NCBI RefSeq assembly: GCF_011064595.1 | Contig: NZ_JAALJI010000011.1 | Span: forward strand, 153,618-217,617 | Origin: Paludisphaera soli | Lineage (GTDB): Bacteria > Planctomycetota > Planctomycetia > Isosphaerales > Isosphaeraceae | Direction: 5' to 3' | DNA: 64,000 bases | Part shown: positions 44,355-52,852 of the stretch, in pieces | Position numbering within the stretch: the first letter of the stretch is position 1 | Layout: each line of letters starts with the position of its first letter | Made by a program: the position numbers and the translations under genes | Notes under the pieces: generated by a model | Told to the model about the DNA's origin: nothing | The model's input: the letters and a program-made list of their open reading frames with translations, nothing else | Database searches by the model: none

Positions 44355-46373
44355 TCAGCCCTGGGCCCAGCGCAGCCAGGCGGCGGCGTCGGCGTCGCTG
44401 GGCATCCGCCAGTCGCCCCGGGGGGAGAGGCTGACGGTGCCGACCTTCGGGCCGTCGGGGACGCACGACCGCTTGTACTGCTGGGCGAAGAACCGGCTCA
44501 GGAACGTCTTGAGGGTCTTCGCGACCAGCTCGGGCGGGTAGGGCTTCGAGAATTCGGCGAACCGGGCCAGGAAGAGGACCTTCTCGGGCGGGTAGCCGAG
44601 TCGGACGACGTGGTACAGGAAGAAGTCGTGCAACTCGTACGGGCCCAGGGCGTCCTCGGTCGACTGGAGGATCTCCCCGCGCTTTGAGGGGGGGAGCAGC
44701 TCGGGCGAGATGGTGGTCTCGGCGATCGAGTTCAGGGTGTCGCGCGTGGGCCCCTCGGGGAACTCGTGCATCGCGGCGTAGCTGACCAGGAACCGGACGA
44801 GCGTCTTGGGGATCGAGCAGTTCGGGTTGTACATGCTCATGTGATCGGCGTTGTACGTCGACCAGCCGAGCGCCATCTCCGAGAGGTCGCCGGTGCCGAT
44901 CACGAACCCCCGCGACATCAGGAGGAACGTCCGCAGCCGCGCCTGGACGTTCTCGAAGACGAGGTCCTTGCGCCTGTCCTCGGGCACGTCGAGCAGGGCC
45001 GCGCGGAGGGTTTCCACGTCCATCCCCTTGGCGTCGATCCCGAATGGCGCGTGGCCCAGCTCCTGGAAGGTCTGCAGGGCGAGGGGGGCGATGTCGATGG
45101 TCTCGGACGAGACGCCCAGGTGGTCCATCAGGTCGATCGCGTTGGTGCGGGTCCGGCTGGTGGTGCCGAAGCCGGGCATGGTCAGCCCGCGCAGGAGCTT
45201 GCGGTCCCGGCCCAGCAGGTCGAGCGTCTTGACCGCGACCAAAAGCGCGAGGGTGGAGTCCAGCCCGCCCGAGACGCCCAGGTGGAACGTCGAGGCCTCG
45301 GGCATCCGCTCCATCCGCTTGGCCAGGCCGGCGACCTGGATCTCGAAGATCTCGGCGCAGCGGCGGTTCAGCTCGGGGCCGGCGGTGGGGACGAACGGCG
45401 CGGCGGCGACGTACCGCTTCAGGTCGTCGCGCTCGGACGAGGCGAGGCCGACGGGCACGCGGCGGAACGGCCGGATCGGGCCGACGGGGGATTCGAACGT
45501 CGCCTCGGAGCGGCGCAAAAACGTCAGCCGGGCGACGTCCACGTCGCGCTCGATCCAGTACGACCCGCGCTCGACGGGCTTACCGTCCCCCACGCGTCGG
45601 GACTCCGCCATCAGCCCGCCGTTCTCGGCGATCAGGCAGTGGCCGCCGAACACCAGGTCGGTCGTCGACTCGGTCGGCCCGGCCCCGGCGTAGGCGTAGG
45701 CGGCCACGCAGCGCCCGGACTGGCCGACGACCAGGTCGGTGCGGTACGCGCTCTTGCCGATCGTCTCGTTGCCGGCCGAGGGATTCAGCAGGAGCGTCGC
45801 CCCCGCCAGCGCCTGCGAGGCGCTCGGGGGGATGGGGATCCAGAGGTCCTCGCAGATCTCGACGCCGATCACCGCGTCGCGGCCCGCCGCCCCGGCGCCC
45901 TCGACGGGGAAGAGCAGGTCGATCCCGAACGGCGTCGAGCGGCCCAGGATGTCCACCTCGGCCGGCTCCTCCCCCTTCGCGGGGCGGAACCAGCGGCGCT
46001 CGTAGAACTCCTTGTAGTTCGGCAGGTGCTGCTTGGGGACGACCCCGCGCACGCCCCGGCCGTCGATGACCGCCGCGCAATTATAAAGATGCGGCCCCAC
46101 GCCCAGCGGCAGCCCGACCACCACCACGCGCGGCTTGCCCGCGTTGGCCTCGACGACCGTCTTCAGCGCGTCGAGCGCGGCGTCCAGCAGGGTCGGCTGG
46201 TAGAAGAGGTCGGCGCAGGTGTAGCCGGTGAGGCAAAGCTCGGGGAAGAGGACGACGTCGCACGCCTCCGTCTTCGCCAGCACGCCGACGACCTCGCGGG
46301 CGTTGGCCGCCGGGTCCCCCACCGAGGTCTTGAGCGACGCGCAGGCGACGCGGAGCAGGCCGAAAGCGTTCAT
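44355..46373 (-). CDS. nadE: Glutamine-dependent NAD+ synthetase
   Basis: 672 residues, the size of the two-domain enzyme (M. tuberculosis NadE 679). The N-terminal nitrilase-like glutaminase has the catalytic triad in FPELCLTGY (Glu), VPKQHLPNYKEFYE (Lys) and VEICEDLW (Cys). The C-terminal synthetase carries the P-loop SGGLDSTLAL at about residue 368 and GTGDLSEMALGWSTYNADHMSMYN. It makes NAD+ from deamido-NAD+, ATP and glutamine in the cytoplasm. The ATG at 46373 begins directly at the conserved NAFGLLRVACASLK; a start 13 codons upstream is less likely. Confidence 0.95.
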   Translation of the reverse strand: MNAFGLLRVACASLKTSVGDPAANAREVVGVLAKTEACDVVLFPELCLTGYTCADLFYQPTLLDAALDALKTVVEANAGKPRVVVVGLPLGVGPHLYNCAAVIDGRGVRGVVPKQHLPNYKEFYERRWFRPAKGEEPAEVDILGRSTPFGIDLLFPVEGAGAAGRDAVIGVEICEDLWIPIPPSASQALAGATLLLNPSAGNETIGKSAYRTDLVVGQSGRCVAAYAYAGAGPTESTTDLVFGGHCLIAENGGLMAESRRVGDGKPVERGSYWIERDVDVARLTFLRRSEATFESPVGPIRPFRRVPVGLASSERDDLKRYVAAAPFVPTAGPELNRRCAEIFEIQVAGLAKRMERMPEASTFHLGVSGGLDSTLALLVAVKTLDLLGRDRKLLRGLTMPGFGTTSRTRTNAIDLMDHLGVSSETIDIAPLALQTFQELGHAPFGIDAKGMDVETLRAALLDVPEDRRKDLVFENVQARLRTFLLMSRGFVIGTGDLSEMALGWSTYNADHMSMYNPNCSIPKTLVRFLVSYAAMHEFPEGPTRDTLNSIAETTISPELLPPSKRGEILQSTEDALGPYELHDFFLYHVVRLGYPPEKVLFLARFAEFSKPYPPELVAKTLKTFLSRFFAQQYKRSCVPDGPKVGTVSLSPRGDWRMPSDADAAAWLRWAQG

Positions 46374-46548
46374 GTCATCCCCATCGCAGCGCTCGAGCAG
46401 CCGATTGACCAATCCGTCCCACCGAGAGTAAAACAGGACGACCCCGGCATCAATGCAACCGGGGCGCCGAACCCGATCCCGGGCCTCCCGCCGCGCCTCC
46501 CCGCCGGCCCCGGGCGTCCACCCTCACCGACGACCCGGAGTCCAGGCC

Positions 46549-47232
46549 ATGCAGCCCGAGCCGTCGACTTCGATCGCGGGGACCGCCGCGCCGGGGCCCG
46601 TCGCGGCCCGACCCCGAGGCCCCTCGATCCTCCACCTGACCTTCCTGGTCGCGGCGGCGGCCGTGACGGTCGCCGCCTGGCCCCTGGTTCCCTATCTCGA
46701 CAACGCCGTGCCGCGATCGACGATCCGGCCCGTGGCGTGCCTGGTCCTCACCGCCTATTTCTGGTCGCCCGTGATCGCGGCGCTCCTCCTGGCCGGCCCC
46801 GCGGACCGTCGCCGGGACGCCGCGCGATCGTACGGGACGGCGGCGGTCGTCGCCATCGCCCTGTCCGCCGCCTGGCTGACGGTCCGTTGCCTGGGGGCCG
46901 AGGCCGTCCGGCAGCAGCTTTACGCGTCGGCTGGGCTCTATCCGCCGACGTCCCGCGTCGGCCTCGCCCGCCTGATCTTCCCGGCGGCCGGCTCCTATTA
47001 CAGCCCGGTCGCCCAGCAGCTGATCCAGGGGGCGTCGAACGCCGGCTGCGCCATCCTCGCCGTCTGGGCGATCCTGGCCCTCACCGGGGCCGGGCGCAGG
47101 CCCAAGGGGTGGCTGGAGTGGTCCTCCTTCGCCTTCGGGCTGGCCTGGGTCGCGTTCCACGCCCTGAACGGCTTCCTGGCGGTCGCGATGGGATCCCGCC
47201 ACTACTTCCACTCGTTTGAGATCCAGTTCTGA
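46549..47232 (+). CDS. Hypothetical membrane protein, tandem paralog A
   Basis: 227 residues with four or five predicted membrane helices; not a named family. The order is a Pro/Ala-rich N-terminus, helix (LTFLVAAAAVTVAAWPLV), helix (CLVLTAYFWSPVIAALLLAG), helix (AAVVAIALSAAWLTV) and a C-terminal helix pair ending in GRRPKGWLEWSSFAFGLAWVAFHALNGFLA. That end matches GRRPSGWLDLTGLLLGAGWVAWAFAHDY of the next gene, showing paralogy. The ATG at 46549 was chosen because the frame before it is Arg/Pro-rich and lacks a ribosome-binding site. A 54-bp relic of the aminopeptidase leader begins 15 bp after the stop. Confidence 0.7.
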   Translation: MQPEPSTSIAGTAAPGPVAARPRGPSILHLTFLVAAAAVTVAAWPLVPYLDNAVPRSTIRPVACLVLTAYFWSPVIAALLLAGPADRRRDAARSYGTAAVVAIALSAAWLTVRCLGAEAVRQQLYASAGLYPPTSRVGLARLIFPAAGSYYSPVAQQLIQGASNAGCAILAVWAILALTGAGRRPKGWLEWSSFAFGLAWVAFHALNGFLAVAMGSRHYFHSFEIQF

Positions 47233-47246
47233 CGCGGCGCCGACGG

Positions 47247-47300
47247 CCTCGGCCGTATTCCTGAAGTTTCCGTTCGGAAGGATTGATGCGTCACTTCAAG
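47247..47300 (+). repeat. Relic copy of the aminopeptidase leader (copy A)
   Basis: 54 bp that match 48044-48097 at 45 positions (about 83%), including the GGAAGGAT ribosome-binding site, an ATG (47286) and the first five codons (M-R-H-F-K versus M-L-H-I-K). It sits between the two paralogous membrane genes. Confidence 0.75.
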
Positions 47301-47372
47301 CGATCTCGTCACGGGCATCAACACGAGCGAAGTGCCGGAACCTCGCTTCATCGATCGCGTGGAGGGACGACC

Positions 47373-48041
47373 ATGCCGCCAGAATCCGAGGCTGCCCCCT
47401 CCCCGCCCGTCGCCGGCTCGAAGGCCCGGCGACGACCGCGGGGGGGGTGGTCGTTCGGCCTCGGCCATCTGATGTCCCTGGTCGTGGCGGTCGCGCTGGC
47501 GTACGCCCTGGTGCCGGTGCTCAAGAACTTGATCAAGGACCCGAACTTCGCGTGGGGAGAAGATCCGGCGGATGCTCTCTACCTGATCGCCGCCGAGCTG
47601 ACATTCTGGACGTTCTTGCTCGCCGTGTCGCTTGCGGCCGGAGGTCGGCGAGGCCTGAGGCGCGCGACACGGACTTACGGCGGCGCCGCGACTCTGGCGG
47701 CCGTCGCGGCGCTCGGCTTCCAGACGTTCAGCATCCTCGCGGAGTCGATCGTGACGCAATACGGACGCGGCCAATGGTCCGGGCGCTCGCCTTGGGAGAT
47801 CGCCGTCGGCCTGATCATCGAGCCTTACGCGGCGTGGCCCCGTCCGCTCCCCTGGCTCGTCCTCTTCACGACCTCGCAGAAGATCGCGGTCGTGGTCGTC
47901 GCCGCATGGGCGGTCCTGGCCCTGTCCGGACGGGGGCGACGGCCCTCCGGGTGGCTGGATCTGACGGGCCTCCTGCTCGGAGCGGGTTGGGTGGCCTGGG
48001 CCTTCGCCCATGACTACACGCTCACCGCATCTTTTTATTGA
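47373..48041 (+). CDS. Hypothetical membrane protein, tandem paralog B
   Basis: 222 residues, four or five membrane helices, same overall plan as paralog A: Pro-rich N-terminus, HLMSLVVAVALAYALVPVL, AAELTFWTFLLAVSLAAGG, then a helix pair ending in GRRPSGWLDLTGLLLGAGWVAW. The ATG at 47373 has GGAGGGA at 47361-47367. A start at 47286 is possible because that ATG is preceded by GGAAGGA, but it belongs to the duplicated aminopeptidase leader and would add 29 basic residues. The stop is 2 bp before leader copy B. Confidence 0.7.
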   Translation: MPPESEAAPSPPVAGSKARRRPRGGWSFGLGHLMSLVVAVALAYALVPVLKNLIKDPNFAWGEDPADALYLIAAELTFWTFLLAVSLAAGGRRGLRRATRTYGGAATLAAVAALGFQTFSILAESIVTQYGRGQWSGRSPWEIAVGLIIEPYAAWPRPLPWLVLFTTSQKIAVVVVAAWAVLALSGRGRRPSGWLDLTGLLLGAGWVAWAFAHDYTLTASFY

Positions 48042-48043
48042 AG

Positions 48044-48097
48044 CCTCGGCCGTACTCCTGAAGCTCTCATTCGGAAGGATTCATGCTGCACATCAAG
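48044..48097 (+). repeat. Aminopeptidase leader (copy B)
   Basis: The functional counterpart of 47247-47300. It contains the GGAAGGA (48073-48079) and the ATG at 48083 of the M1 aminopeptidase and its first five codons. Confidence 0.75.
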
Positions 48098-50722
48098 AGA
48101 CTCTCGATCCTGACGGCCTTCCTCATCACCCTCGCCGGCGCGGCGTTCGCCCAGGCGCCGGTGGGGCAGGCCCGCAAGCCGTTCGCCAAGCCGGGGGTGC
48201 CCCGGAAGACCGAGCGGATCCGCTCCTACGACGTCAAGCACATCAAGGCCGACTTGAAGCTCGACCTGGAGAAGGGGACCGTGGCCGGGACGGTCGCGCA
48301 CACCGTCGCCCCGCTGCATGCGCCGCTGGCGAAGCTGGAGTTCGACTGCGGGCCCAAGCTCAAGGTCGAGCGCGTCACGCTCGGCGCGGCGGCCGTCGAA
48401 TTGCCTTTCGAGCACAAGGGCGAGACGCTGGCGATCACGCTCGACCCGCCGAAGCCGGCCGGCGAGGACCTCCTCGTGACCATCGCGTACTTGGGCCAGC
48501 CCGACCAGGGCCTGCACTTCATCCCCCCCGACGCCGCCAACCCCGACCGCCCCCGCGCCGTCTGGACCCAGGGCGAGGCCGAGGAGACCCGCTACTGGCT
48601 CCCCTGCTACGACTCGCCGAACGACCAGGCGACGACCGAGATGGTGATCACGGTCGCCAAGCCCTACTCGGTCGTCTCCAACGGCGCGCTCGCCGAGACG
48701 AAGGAGAACCCCGACGGCACCCGCACGTTCCACTGGAAGATGGAGCAGCCCCACTCCAGCTACCTGATCACCGTGGCGGCCTCGGAGTTCAACGCCTTCC
48801 GCGACTTGGTCGGCGACCTGCCGGTCGAGTACTACGTCCTCAAGAACGTGGACGAGGAGACGGCCCGGCGGTTCATGGGCAAGACCCCGAAGATGATCGC
48901 CTTCTTCAACGAGGTCACCGGCCAGCCCTACCCGTACCCCAAATACGCGCAGGTCTGCCTCCCCGAGTTCAACGGCGGGATGGAGAACACCTCGGCCACG
49001 TCGATGACCGACGACGCCCTGCTGGACCGGATCGAGGCCCAGGAGCGCGACATGGACGGCCTCGTCGCGCACGAGCTGGCCCACCAGTGGTTCGGCGACC
49101 TGATGACCTGCAAGGACTGGTCGCACCTCTGGCTCAACGAGGGCTTCGCCTCCTACTTCGACCCCCTCTTCGCCGAGCACGAGCTGGGCGAGGACGAGTT
49201 CCTCCTCCAGATGCGTTCCGAGCAGCGCGGCTACTACGGCGCCGACTCCATGTACCGCCGGCCGATCGTCGAGCCCCGATATGAGAACCCGACGCAGATG
49301 TTCGACGGGATGTCCTACGCCAAGGGGGCCTGCGTCCTGCACGCCCTGCGCGGGACGGTGGGCGACGAGGCCTGGTGGAAGGGCATCAAGCAGTACGTGG
49401 CCGCGAATAAGTTCCGCAACGTGGAGTCCGACGACCTCCGCAAGGCGTTCGAGTCCGCGACGGGCAAGGACCTGGGCTGGTTCTTCGACCAGTGGGTCTA
49501 CAAGGCCGGCCACCCCGAGCTGAAGGCCTCGTGGCGGTACGAGCCCGAGGACGCGAGCGTCCGGCTCAAGGTGGAGCAGCTCCAGAAGCTCGACGAGCAG
49601 ACGCCGATGTTCCGCCTGCCGACGACCGTCGAGATCGTCGCGGCCCCCGGGAAGTCGAAGACCGTCCCCGTCGTGATCGACGGCCCGACCCACGAGTTCG
49701 TCATCCCCGTCGACGCCGAGCCGAAGGCCGTGCTACTGGACCCGAAGGGCTGGCTCCCGAAGCAGATGCAGTTCGAGCGGCCCGTGGCCGAGGATCTGTT
49801 CCTGCTGGAGCACGGCCCCAACGTCCTGGCCCGGCTCGACGCCGCCGAGGCGCTTTCCAAGAAGGTCGCCGACCATCCCGAGATCAAGCCGGCGCTCGCC
49901 GCCGCGTGGGCGAGGGAGAAGCGCCCGACGGCGGCGGTGAGGATGCTGGAGGCTCTGCCGAAGGGGGACGAGGCGTCCCGCGCGACGCTGGTCGCGGCCG
50001 CCGCTTCGCCCGAGGCCCGCGTCCGCACGGCGGCCGTCGCCGGCCTGGCCGCGCTGCCGCGCGACGACAACTCGGAGGCCCTGCTGCGCAAGGTCTGGGA
50101 GGACCCCGAGGCCTCCTACGGGGCCCGTCGCGCGGCCCTTCGGGGGCTGGTGGCGTGGAAGGTCGCCGACGCCGACAAGCTGGTGGACGCGGCCCTGGGG
50201 CAGGACGTCGGCAAGCACGTCCTGGCCGCGACGGCCCTCGGCCTGGTGCTCGACCAGCCCGGCGCCCGGGCCCGCGAGGTGGCCGCCGCCTACGTCGCGT
50301 CGGGTCGCCCGGCGCGGCTCCGCTACGCCGCTCTCCAGGCGTTGGAGTCGCTCGCCAAGGACGACGCCTCGCTCCAGGACCTCATCGTCCCGCTCGCGGA
50401 AGACGCCGATCGCGGCATTCGCACCCGCGCCTGGGGCCTGATCCGCACGCATCGCATCCAGAAGGCCCTGCCGATCCTGGAGGAGCGGTTGAAGACCGAG
50501 GACTTCGGCTTCAACGCGGGCGCCCGCAACATGCTGGAAGCGGCCGTGAAGGCGCTCAAGGAGCCCGCCCCGGCGGCCGCCCCCGCGAAGCCCGCGGCCG
50601 AGCCCGCCAAGGCCCAGGCCCCGACGGCCGAGCCCTGGGCCGAGATCCAGAAGCAGGTGGACGAGTTGGAGCGTCAGCTCCGCGAGCTTCGCAAGAAGGT
50701 CGAGGAGCGCAAGGCCGGCTGA
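48083..50722 (+). CDS. M1-family zinc aminopeptidase with HEAT-like repeats
   Basis: 879 residues, exported (signal peptide to about residue 23). The M1 signature is complete: GGMENTSATSM (about 298, substrate-binding) and HELAHQWFGD plus the downstream WLNEGFASYF (Zn ligands His-Glu-x-x-His and Glu, about 329-352). After a beta domain, the C-terminal third consists of Ala-rich HEAT-like helical repeats and ends with a coiled coil (EIQKQVDELERQLRELRKKVEERK). It would trim N-terminal residues from peptides in the periplasm. The overlapping leader copy upstream records a tandem duplication. Confidence 0.92.
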   Translation: MLHIKRLSILTAFLITLAGAAFAQAPVGQARKPFAKPGVPRKTERIRSYDVKHIKADLKLDLEKGTVAGTVAHTVAPLHAPLAKLEFDCGPKLKVERVTLGAAAVELPFEHKGETLAITLDPPKPAGEDLLVTIAYLGQPDQGLHFIPPDAANPDRPRAVWTQGEAEETRYWLPCYDSPNDQATTEMVITVAKPYSVVSNGALAETKENPDGTRTFHWKMEQPHSSYLITVAASEFNAFRDLVGDLPVEYYVLKNVDEETARRFMGKTPKMIAFFNEVTGQPYPYPKYAQVCLPEFNGGMENTSATSMTDDALLDRIEAQERDMDGLVAHELAHQWFGDLMTCKDWSHLWLNEGFASYFDPLFAEHELGEDEFLLQMRSEQRGYYGADSMYRRPIVEPRYENPTQMFDGMSYAKGACVLHALRGTVGDEAWWKGIKQYVAANKFRNVESDDLRKAFESATGKDLGWFFDQWVYKAGHPELKASWRYEPEDASVRLKVEQLQKLDEQTPMFRLPTTVEIVAAPGKSKTVPVVIDGPTHEFVIPVDAEPKAVLLDPKGWLPKQMQFERPVAEDLFLLEHGPNVLARLDAAEALSKKVADHPEIKPALAAAWAREKRPTAAVRMLEALPKGDEASRATLVAAAASPEARVRTAAVAGLAALPRDDNSEALLRKVWEDPEASYGARRAALRGLVAWKVADADKLVDAALGQDVGKHVLAATALGLVLDQPGARAREVAAAYVASGRPARLRYAALQALESLAKDDASLQDLIVPLAEDADRGIRTRAWGLIRTHRIQKALPILEERLKTEDFGFNAGARNMLEAAVKALKEPAPAAAPAKPAAEPAKAQAPTAEPWAEIQKQVDELERQLRELRKKVEERKAG

Positions 50723-50788
50723 GCCCGGGCGGGGGGCCTCCGTCGACGCTCCCCGCTCAACACCACCGAGACGGGACGGTGGTTTCCT

Positions 50789-50891
50789 GGGTGCCACGGG
50801 TTCCTCGAACCCGTGGACCGGCTCGGGATCTCGGCGCCGGCTCGGGACCCGTCCGACGCCGATCCACGGGTTCGAGGAACCCGTGGCACCC
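50789..50891. repeat. Nested inverted repeat
   Basis: A 29-bp arm (50789-50817) is perfectly inverted at 50863-50891, separated by 45 bp. Each arm itself contains a 10-bp palindrome with a 3-nt loop: CCACGGGTTC-CTC-GAACCCGTGG on the left and CCACGGGTTC-GAG-GAACCCGTGG on the right. It lies between the converging aminopeptidase and lipoprotein genes and could act as a two-way terminator. Confidence 0.9.
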
Positions 50892-50961
50892 CGATCCGAA
50901 CATGCCGACGGTCACAAGCCAGCGGCGTTCCGTGCGGAGTCCCTCTCCGTCGCGCTCAGGC

Positions 50962-51201
50962 TCACTCGCCGAACGGCGAGAGCGTGGGCGTGGCGGGGAA
51001 ATCCCGGCGCTCCGGCGCGGGGGCCGGCGAGCCGACGGTGCCGGCCTTGTCCGGGTCGACGACGGCCGGGCTGGGCTCGAGGACGGGGGCCGACGGCAGC
51101 CGGACGTCGCCCGTCCGGGGCTGGAAGCGCCTCGAGCCCGTGCAGCCCGAGGCCAGGGCGAGCGCGATCACCAACGCGGCCGTGCGGTACAGGGGCGTCA
51201 T
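50962..51201 (-). CDS. Small lipoprotein, Pro-rich
   Basis: 79 residues. The N-terminus MTPLYRTAALVIALALASGC has a clear lipobox (LASGC), so the Cys at about residue 20 should be lipidated. The rest is a Pro-rich, low-complexity tail with VLEPSPAVVDPDKAGTVG and no recognisable domain. The ATG at 51201 is preceded by AAGGAGGAG, an excellent ribosome-binding site on the minus strand. Longer frames reaching 51948 are antisense to the beta-lactamase-like gene. Function unknown. Confidence 0.72.
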   Translation of the reverse strand: MTPLYRTAALVIALALASGCTGSRRFQPRTGDVRLPSAPVLEPSPAVVDPDKAGTVGSPAPAPERRDFPATPTLSPFGE

Positions 51202-51339
51202 CCCGATCTCCTCCTTGGGGGAAAGGGCGGACTTCCCGCCGCCCCGGCCGGCTAGAATAGCGGGATCGCGATTCTCGCCAAGTCGAAATTCCCTCAAGTC
51301 CGCGACAGGCCCGGCCGACGCGGGAGAGGAGACGCCCCG

Positions 51340-51657
51340 ATGAGCACGCCGCCCGAAGGACAAGACTCCGCCGCCGCCTGGCCCTTCGCCGAGCCTCCCG
51401 ACGACGAGGCCGTGACGCTCGACCGGATCGTCCGCGGCGAGTCGCCCATCCTGCTCGTCGCCCGCGACGACGACGGCTGGCAGTTCCTCGACGGCGAGCA
51501 CGTCTTCGAGGAGGACGGCGAGGTCGTGCTCCTGGGCGAGGCCCTGCAGCTCGACCCGACGCTCGCCGACCTGGCCGACCTCCCCGTCGGCTGGCACGCC
51601 CGCCGCCCGGACGTGGGCCGGCCCTGGACCCGCGCCGAGGGCGAGCCGGAGCCCTGA
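51340..51657 (+). CDS. Conserved-looking small acidic protein
   Basis: 105 residues, cytoplasmic, acidic. The pattern ILLVARDDDGWQFLDGEHVFEEDGEVVLLGEALQLDPTLADLADLPVGWHARR suggests a compact beta-rich fold in which a GWQFLDG strand, an acidic loop and a LPVGWHA motif recur; I have seen similar small planctomycete proteins but know no function. The ATG follows GGAGAGGAGA at 51326-51335. Transcribed divergently from the lipoprotein. Confidence 0.65.
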   Translation: MSTPPEGQDSAAAWPFAEPPDDEAVTLDRIVRGESPILLVARDDDGWQFLDGEHVFEEDGEVVLLGEALQLDPTLADLADLPVGWHARRPDVGRPWTRAEGEPEP

Positions 51658-51737
51658 GGCGTCGCGCGGGCCGATCCCGGAGGCGGCCTTCGGGCACGCT
51701 CGGCGACGACCCGGCTCTCGCTCGGACCATGGGCTCG

Positions 51738-51776
51738 TCGTCCGGGAACGGCCTTCACCCGACAGGGGGAAGGCCG
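51738..51776. repeat. Degenerate REP-like element, copy 7
   Basis: ACGGCCTTCACCCGACAGGGGGAAGGCCGGACG resembles the CCTTCCCCCACC-AGGGGGGAAGGACGGACG end of copy 2 and is followed, like it, by CGACGGCCTC. The rest of the unit is missing. Confidence 0.45.
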
Positions 51777-51908
51777 GACGTCGACGGCCTCGGACGCATC
51801 CGTTCGCGGCCGTCGCCAGGCCCGGCCTGTAGATCGACCGGCGGCCAGCGGCTAGACTCGGGGCCCTTGGAATCCTCCGTCCCACAGGCCCCCGGGGATC
51901 GCCCGCCG

Positions 51909-52817
51909 ATGACGAGACGCCCGTTCGTCGCCCGCCTCGCCCTCGCAATCGCCCTCCCGCTCGCCTCCGCCTGCCTCCCCGCCCCCGCCCGCGCCGAATC
52001 GTTCGAAGAGAAGGTCGTGGCCCTGGTCGCGCCCCACGGCCCCGAGGCCGTCGTCGAGGTCGCGCTGCACGACCTGGCGACCGGCGAGACCGTGCTCATC
52101 CGCGCCGACGAGCCGATCCACCCGGCCAGCACGATGAAGGTGCCGGTCATGATGGAGGTCTACCGCCGGGCCGAGGCCGGCGGACTCGGCCTGGACGACG
52201 AGATCGAGGTCAAGAACACGTTCGCCAGCATCGTCGACGGCAGCCACTACGCGCTCGACGTCGCCGACGACTCCGAGACCACGCTCTACAAGCGGGTCGG
52301 CGGCAAGGCCACGATCCGCGAGCTGGTCTTCCTGATGATCACCGAGAGCAGCAACCTCGCCACCAACATCCTCGTCGAGAAGCTCACGGGCGAGGCCGTC
52401 ACCGCCTTCATGAAGGAGCTGGGCGCCGGGGACCTGAAGGTCCTCCGCGGCGTCGAGGACGACAAGGCCGTCGCCCTGGGCCGGAACAACGTCGGCACGG
52501 CGCGCGGGACCATGACCATCCTGACGCGGCTGGCCGAGGGCACGGCCGTCTCCAGATCGGCGTCGGACGCCATGCTCGAAGTCCTCCGCGCCCAGAAGTT
52601 CAACGACGGCATCCCCGCCGGCCTGCCGGAAGGGACCGTCGTGGCCCACAAGACGGGCTCGTTCGCGAAGGTCTACCACGACGCCGGGATCGTCGAGCCG
52701 GAGGGCCGCAAGCCGTTCGTCCTCGTCGTCATGACCCGGGGGATCGAGGCCGAGGACGCCTCGCGGAAGCTCGTCGCCGACGTCGCCCGCGCCGCCTACG
52801 AACACGTCGTCCGCTGA
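51909..52817 (+). CDS. Class A beta-lactamase-like serine hydrolase
   Basis: 302 residues with a signal peptide to about residue 30. The active-site motifs are HPASTMKVPVM (SxxK, about residue 77), ESSNLATN (SSN in place of the usual SDN, about 150) and HKTGS (KTG, about 244). A candidate for the omega-loop Glu is in RGVEDDKA, but this cannot be settled by eye. It belongs to the beta-lactamase2 group; whether it hydrolyses beta-lactams or is a peptidase or esterase relative is open. The ATG at 51909 is the first codon before the hydrophobic segment; a longer frame from 51729 crosses the repeat element. Confidence 0.85.
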   Translation: MTRRPFVARLALAIALPLASACLPAPARAESFEEKVVALVAPHGPEAVVEVALHDLATGETVLIRADEPIHPASTMKVPVMMEVYRRAEAGGLGLDDEIEVKNTFASIVDGSHYALDVADDSETTLYKRVGGKATIRELVFLMITESSNLATNILVEKLTGEAVTAFMKELGAGDLKVLRGVEDDKAVALGRNNVGTARGTMTILTRLAEGTAVSRSASDAMLEVLRAQKFNDGIPAGLPEGTVVAHKTGSFAKVYHDAGIVEPEGRKPFVLVVMTRGIEAEDASRKLVADVARAAYEHVVR

Positions 52818-52852
52818 ACGACGCACTCCCCGCCACCTCAGGAGATCCACCG

